A stretch of DNA of 10,329 nucleotides. Source: Pseudomonadota bacterium (GTDB taxonomy: Bacteria > Myxococcota > Polyangia > Polyangiales > Polyangiaceae). A program made the position numbers and the translations under genes. Below the pieces are notes generated by a model that saw only the letters and a list, made by a program, of their open reading frames with translations, had not been told where the DNA came from and did no database searches. The stretch is taken from NCBI GenBank assembly GCA_023419055.1, contig JAEZYO010000465.1, positions 1 through 10,329 of the forward strand, read 5' to 3'. How positions within the stretch are numbered: the first letter of the stretch is position 1; each line of letters opens with the position of its first letter. Below, one piece after another: positions 6,073-10,329 of this stretch.

Positions 6073-6949
6073 CCGCGCGGCGCTCGACGAGCTCACCGAG
6101 ATCGCGCGAGCGCTCCGCGCTCAGTTGGAATGGCAGCGTTCGACCGGGACCGTCGGGCTCCCCGCGGCGAGTCTGTCCGCTCCTCGGGTCGAGCCCGAGA
6201 TCGTCCCGGCTCGGATGCCGACCGCTCCGGAGCGTCCTCGCGAAGCTCCTCCGCCTCGCGAAGCTCCTCCGCAGCGAGACGCGCCTAGGGACGCTTCTCC
6301 GGCGCCGTCTCGGGTGGCTCGGGCGCCCGTCGCCCCGCCGTTGGATCCCGGGTTGGGCTCGCTGCCGCTCGAGGAGCGGCGTCGTCGCCTCGACGTCTTG
6401 AATGAGGCGGTAAAGGGCTGTACGCGCTGCGCGCTCCACGAAAAGCGTACTCAGACAGTCTTTGCTCGCGGCACCGGCAGCTCGGGGCTCTGTTTCGTGG
6501 GGGAGGGGCCGGGAGCGGACGAGGACGCTCAGGGCTATCCCTTCGTCGGCGCCGCGGGGCAGCTGCTCGATCGCATGATCGGCGCGATGGGGTTCGCTCG
6601 GGACGAGGTCTACGTCTGCAACATCGTGAAATGCCGGCCGCCCAACAACCGAAAGCCCGAGCCGGCCGAGATGGCAACCTGCATGCCGTACCTGCAGGAA
6701 CAGCTCGAGCTCCTCCAGCCCAGCGTGATCGTTGCGCTCGGCGCGACCGCGGTGCAGGGATTGCTGGGCACCACCGAGGGGATCATGCGCCTGCGTGGAA
6801 AGTGGAAGCTCTACAAAGGTCGCATCGCCGTGATGCCGACCTTCCACCCGGCGTACCTCTTGCGAACCCCCAACGCCAAGCGCGAGGTCTGGGAGGATCT
6901 TCAGGCCGTGGTGCGGCAGATGGGGCGCACCCTGCCGGCGCGTTCGTGA
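6065..6949 (+). CDS. Family 4 uracil-DNA glycosylase (4Fe-4S)
   Basis: The enzyme removes uracil from DNA, mainly after cytosine deamination, starting base excision repair. The catalytic part covers about residues 110-285 of 294. Four cysteines fit the iron-sulfur cluster: GCTRC (C119, C122), KCRPP (C190) and C206; the 16-residue spacing of the last two matches the Thermus enzyme as I recall it. Motif A is GEGPGADEDAQGYPFVG (from G146), followed by AGQLLDRMI. YVCNIVKCRPPNNRKP holds the N187-region strand, and motif B is FHPAYLLR (260-267, H261). An N-terminal extension of about 100 residues, rich in Pro, Arg and Ala, is not part of the core family and looks disordered; it contains a tandem duplication. 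The start ATG at 6065 lies inside the end of trxB (8-base overlap), indicating an operon. The stop overlaps the next ATG by one base. Confidence 0.95.
   Translation: MADRAALDELTEIARALRAQLEWQRSTGTVGLPAASLSAPRVEPEIVPARMPTAPERPREAPPPREAPPQRDAPRDASPAPSRVARAPVAPPLDPGLGSLPLEERRRRLDVLNEAVKGCTRCALHEKRTQTVFARGTGSSGLCFVGEGPGADEDAQGYPFVGAAGQLLDRMIGAMGFARDEVYVCNIVKCRPPNNRKPEPAEMATCMPYLQEQLELLQPSVIVALGATAVQGLLGTTEGIMRLRGKWKLYKGRIAVMPTFHPAYLLRTPNAKREVWEDLQAVVRQMGRTLPARS
6236..6271 (+). repeat. Perfect 18-bp tandem duplication in the glycosylase extension
   Basis: cctcgcgaagctcctccg occurs twice without a gap (6236-6253 and 6254-6271) in frame with the glycosylase gene. It encodes PREAPP twice (residues 58-69), followed by the diverged QRDAP. 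An exact nucleotide copy implies a recent slippage-type expansion, and the location in a Pro/Arg linker suggests low constraint on that segment. Confidence 0.9.
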
Positions 6950-7398
6950 TGCGGGCGAGCGGCTACGCGCTCGTGCGAGCCGCGTTCATCTCGTTCGCCC
7001 TGCTCCCGCTCCTCCCCGCCGCGGCTTCTGCGCTCCCGTCGCTCGCGCTCCTGTCGCGACCCTTCGACGCCTGGTTCGCGTTTCAATGCGAACGCGATCC
7101 GGCTCGTACACTCGCCGGGTTCGCGGTGTGCGTGCGGTGCTACGGCGTCTACGTCGGGCTCGCGCTGGGCGCGCTCCTGCGCCGTCCGCACCTCTCGCCG
7201 TTCCAGGAGCGCGTCTGGCTCGCGGTCGCGGCGCTCGTCATGGGGCTCGACGTCGCGAGCGAAGTGCTCGGGATGCGACCCGCCTGGGCTCCGCTGCGCT
7301 TCGCTACCGGGCTCTTGCTCGGCTACCCCGTGTCGCTCGGCGTCTTGCTTCGTCTCGCTCCCAACCACCGCGTCGTGAACGCGGCGGCTGGGAGGTGA
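6949..7398 (+). CDS. DUF2085-like small membrane protein
   Basis: The 149-residue protein starts at the ATG sharing one base with the glycosylase stop (tgatg, 6947-6951), so it is the third gene of the trxB operon. A longer open frame extends upstream to 6631, but it lies inside the glycosylase gene and reads like a shadow. Hydrophobic segments lie at about residues 8-34, 66-80, 87-105 and 115-136, so three or four membrane spans are likely. Between the first and second is FQCERDPARTL (C47), then VCVRCYGVYVG (C61, C64). This Cys/Arg pattern followed by a CxRCxGxY signature is what I recall for DUF2085 proteins, whose function is unknown. The conserved cysteines could bind metal or form disulfides (inference). 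A link to TrxB or the iron-sulfur glycosylase is suggested only by the operon. Confidence 0.8.
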   Translation: MRASGYALVRAAFISFALLPLLPAAASALPSLALLSRPFDAWFAFQCERDPARTLAGFAVCVRCYGVYVGLALGALLRRPHLSPFQERVWLAVAALVMGLDVASEVLGMRPAWAPLRFATGLLLGYPVSLGVLLRLAPNHRVVNAAAGR

Positions 7399-7416
7399 GC
7401 GAAGGGCTCGAGTCGT

Positions 7417-9177
7417 TCAGAGGCCGGTGACGAAACCGAGCGAGGGCTCGATCACGGCACCCGACGACGGCAGCATGTACATGAAGTTGACGTTGAGCTG
7501 CAGCGCCATGGTGGGGCTGAACGCGTAGGCGAGACCCGCCGCGCCCGTCACGAAACCCTGACCGAGCTTCTTGTAGGCGTCGAGCTTCACGTCCTGCATT
7601 TGGGTTTGGTCGAAGGTCTCGTACGCCTGGACGCACTGCACGATGGGCGGGTCGACGTTCGGATCGAGGCTCGGATCGGCACCAGCAGCAGCGTCCAGCG
7701 CGCAGTCCTTGACCGTCACCTTCACCTTGGCGTCCACCTGCGCCATGCCGCCGCCGAGCGCGAGGTACGGGCGGAGGCCCTTGCTCCCGAGAGCGTTCCG
7801 GCCGAACCAGTAGGTGGCGCGCGCTTCGGCGTGAACGGGGAGGAACTTGGTGCCGCCCGCTGCCGGGGGACCGCCGCCGATGGCGTAACCAGCCCGCGCT
7901 CCGAGCGTCAGGTTCGGCGTGAACGCGAAGTCGTAGCTCAAGAGGAAGCGCGTCGTGGCGAACACCGTGCCGCTCTGGATCCCGGTGCCGGGGAACGGAG
8001 CATTGACGAACGGAATTTCGGTTCCGTCGTAGAAGCACGCGAAGTTGTCGTTCGCCTGCGCGTTCGGAGTGCACACGTCCGAGCCGCCGATGATGGCGAT
8101 GTCTTGCGCGACGTGAATGCCGATCCAATGACGCTTGAAGGGCCCGGTCGGCGCCTCGCCTCCGCCCACGGCGCACTTGCCGTCGACGCAGCTACCGGTG
8201 TCGCAGTCCGCGTCGGTAGAGCAGCTCGGCGCGGTCTCGCAGACGTTGTTCGTGCAGAGCAGGCCGGACTTACACTCCGAGGAGTTCTCGCAAGCGCCGC
8301 CCCAATCGACGGTACCGCCGCCGCCCTTCTTGTCGTCGCAGCCGGGGAAGTCGGGCGGACACTCTTCTTGCGCCTGGCAGCGCTCCGGCGGGGCTTCACC
8401 GTCGAACGACGGCGGCTCGGCCGCGACGTTCTCGGCGAGGTTCATCTCGATCGGCTTGTTCTTGGTTCCCCAGGAACCAAGGGTCTCGCCGCCCGCGTCC
8501 TTCGCGCGCACGTAGAGGCGCAGGGTGCCCTCGATCTCCGTGTCCGTGCAGGGGACGAGCGCCTGATAAGTGTCACCCTTCTTGTCCATCTTCACGGACT
8601 TCCAGGTGTCGCTGCCGAACGGCTTGTAGCGGAGCTCGAGCGAGGTCGCTTCCTCGTCGGTGCTGCACTGCACTGGAATCGGACGGCGTGTCTGGATGTC
8701 GCGCACGTCGGGCGAGCAAGCGACGCCTTCGCCGCTCTCTTCGCCCCCCGCCGCGGGAGCACCGGCGGGGGCAGGCGGGGGCGCGGCGGGGGCAGCGCCG
8801 CCCGCGCCGCCCGCGTTCTCGAACGTCTGCTGGGTCTCGGGCGTCGCGATCGCCGCGTCGAGCTTCACGTTCGGATCGGCGGCGAGCGCCTTCTGAAACG
8901 CATCCTTGGCGCCGGCCTGGTCGTTCTTGCCGCTGCCACGCACGATGCCGACGTACATCCAGGCTTTCGCGATCACCTGCGGGCTGCACTTGTCCGCGCA
9001 CGCGTTGACGGTGCCGGTCAGCACCCCCTCGGCCTTGTCGAAATCGGTCGAGAGATAGTGGACGTTGATCGCTTCGTCGATCTTCTTGTTGGCCGCGTTG
9101 TCGCGCGTGTACTGAGCCGAGGCGGGGAGCGCTACTAACAGGAGCGCGACAGCAAGGAGTCGTTGCAGGCGGTGCAC
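7417..9177 (-). CDS. Secreted multidomain protein: TPR-like, Cys-rich, C-terminal barrel
   Basis: The 586-residue product starts at GTG (9177), chosen because a strong GGAGG lies 6 bases upstream and the frame then opens with a signal peptide (residues 1-21, hydrophobic core RLLAVALLLVALP, cleavage after PASA). Upstream in-frame codons to 9312 have low-complexity composition and overlap the preceding gene, so I exclude them. Mature parts in order: a helical TPR-like region (about 25-120; KAWMYVGIVRGSGK, then AKDAFQKALAADPNVKLD); an Ala/Pro/Gly linker (about 121-150); a beta-rich Ig/FN3-like segment (about 155-245; LELRYKPFGSDTWKSV); a block of 11 cysteines (about 260-340; ACENSSECKSGLLCTNNVC and DADCDTGSCVDGKC); and a C-terminal region of alternating polar/hydrophobic strands (about 345-586), which I read as an outer membrane beta-barrel. 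Its last residue is Leu, not the Phe common in barrel proteins. It follows the OmpA-like gene at 97 bp and is probably co-transcribed. Substrate and role are unknown. Confidence 0.85.
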   Translation of the reverse strand: MHRLQRLLAVALLLVALPASAQYTRDNAANKKIDEAINVHYLSTDFDKAEGVLTGTVNACADKCSPQVIAKAWMYVGIVRGSGKNDQAGAKDAFQKALAADPNVKLDAAIATPETQQTFENAGGAGGAAPAAPPPAPAGAPAAGGEESGEGVACSPDVRDIQTRRPIPVQCSTDEEATSLELRYKPFGSDTWKSVKMDKKGDTYQALVPCTDTEIEGTLRLYVRAKDAGGETLGSWGTKNKPIEMNLAENVAAEPPSFDGEAPPERCQAQEECPPDFPGCDDKKGGGGTVDWGGACENSSECKSGLLCTNNVCETAPSCSTDADCDTGSCVDGKCAVGGGEAPTGPFKRHWIGIHVAQDIAIIGGSDVCTPNAQANDNFACFYDGTEIPFVNAPFPGTGIQSGTVFATTRFLLSYDFAFTPNLTLGARAGYAIGGGPPAAGGTKFLPVHAEARATYWFGRNALGSKGLRPYLALGGGMAQVDAKVKVTVKDCALDAAAGADPSLDPNVDPPIVQCVQAYETFDQTQMQDVKLDAYKKLGQGFVTGAAGLAYAFSPTMALQLNVNFMYMLPSSGAVIEPSLGFVTGL

Positions 9178-9183
9178 GGGGGT

Positions 9184-9188
9184 CCTCC
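9184..9188 (-). promoter_or_regulatory. Ribosome binding site fixing a GTG start
   Basis: The minus strand reads GGAGG here, 6 bases before GTG at 9177-9175. It is the only convincing Shine-Dalgarno in this region and places the start exactly at a signal peptide, overriding the longer open frame that begins at 9312. Confidence 0.85.
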
Positions 9189-9274
9189 GAAACGGGGGTG
9201 GTGGTCCTGGTTGGTGTTGCTGGCCGCGACGGGCGGCGCAAAAAAAGGTTTCGAGCTGTTCTGCGGTGTCGACT

Positions 9275-10329
<1,055 letters not shown>

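Noticed and set aside
5035..6096. 353-codon minus-strand open frame opposite trxB
   Set aside because: The plus strand encodes an unmistakable thioredoxin reductase over the same bases.
7396..7420. Bidirectional terminator at the convergent gene junction
   Set aside because: Only a 4-bp gagc/gctc stem can be formed in the 18-bp gap; too weak to call.
7600..9138. 512-codon plus-strand open frame opposite the barrel protein
   Set aside because: Shadow composition with no recognisable domain; the minus-strand reading has signal peptide, Cys-rich motifs and a ribosome binding site.
9240..9246. Run of seven T on the minus strand after the OmpA-like gene as intrinsic terminator
   Set aside because: No GC-rich hairpin precedes the T-run, so read-through into the barrel gene is expected.

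Overview
The window looks like chromosomal DNA from a GC-rich delta-proteobacterium of the myxobacterial (Myxococcota, probably Polyangiales-like) type. This rests on the very high GC at third codon positions, an OmpA protein with thrombospondin type 3 calcium repeats, a large secreted protein with a cysteine-rich block and a C-terminal barrel, and a two-transmembrane sensor-like protein resembling the myxobacterial MXAN_5187 family. Taxonomy is inference; no rRNA gene is present.

Layout from left to right. Positions 1-172 hold no gene but carry degenerate 7-base repeats (GTCGATA type) on both strands, plus a 17/18-base tandem. At 173-1999, on the minus strand, is a 608-residue protein with a long acidic linker and a C-terminal PglZ/alkaline-phosphatase-superfamily-like domain. 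The gap 2000-2180 carries a perfect 9-bp inverted repeat bracketed by two 15-bp direct repeats. Next, on the plus strand, is a structured RNA (about 2181-2424) that I read as 6S RNA (ssrS), followed by a strong intrinsic terminator (2427-2465).

The plus strand continues with two tightly coupled genes. The first encodes an exported cupredoxin-like protein whose copper ligands appear mostly lost (2541-3359). The second encodes a membrane protein with a periplasmic sensor region, a HAMP-like stretch and an MXAN_5187-type C-terminus (3362-4996). A hairpin separates them from a second plus-strand operon with overlapping stop and start codons: thioredoxin reductase trxB (5098-6072), a family 4 (iron-sulfur) uracil-DNA glycosylase (6065-6949) and a small DUF2085-like membrane protein (6949-7398).

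Convergent to this, on the minus strand, is an envelope pair: a secreted multidomain protein with a TPR-like region, a cysteine-rich block and a predicted barrel (7417-9177), and upstream of it an OmpA-like peptidoglycan-binding protein with TSP3 repeats (9275 to the right edge, N-terminus outside the window).

Most of the window is housekeeping or envelope biology. The points most worth a second look are the candidate 6S RNA, the apparently metal-less cupredoxin coupled to a sensor protein, the stand-alone PglZ-like protein, and the heptameric repeats at the left edge. I see no CRISPR array, insertion sequence, tRNA or rRNA, and no convincing new defence or mobile system.
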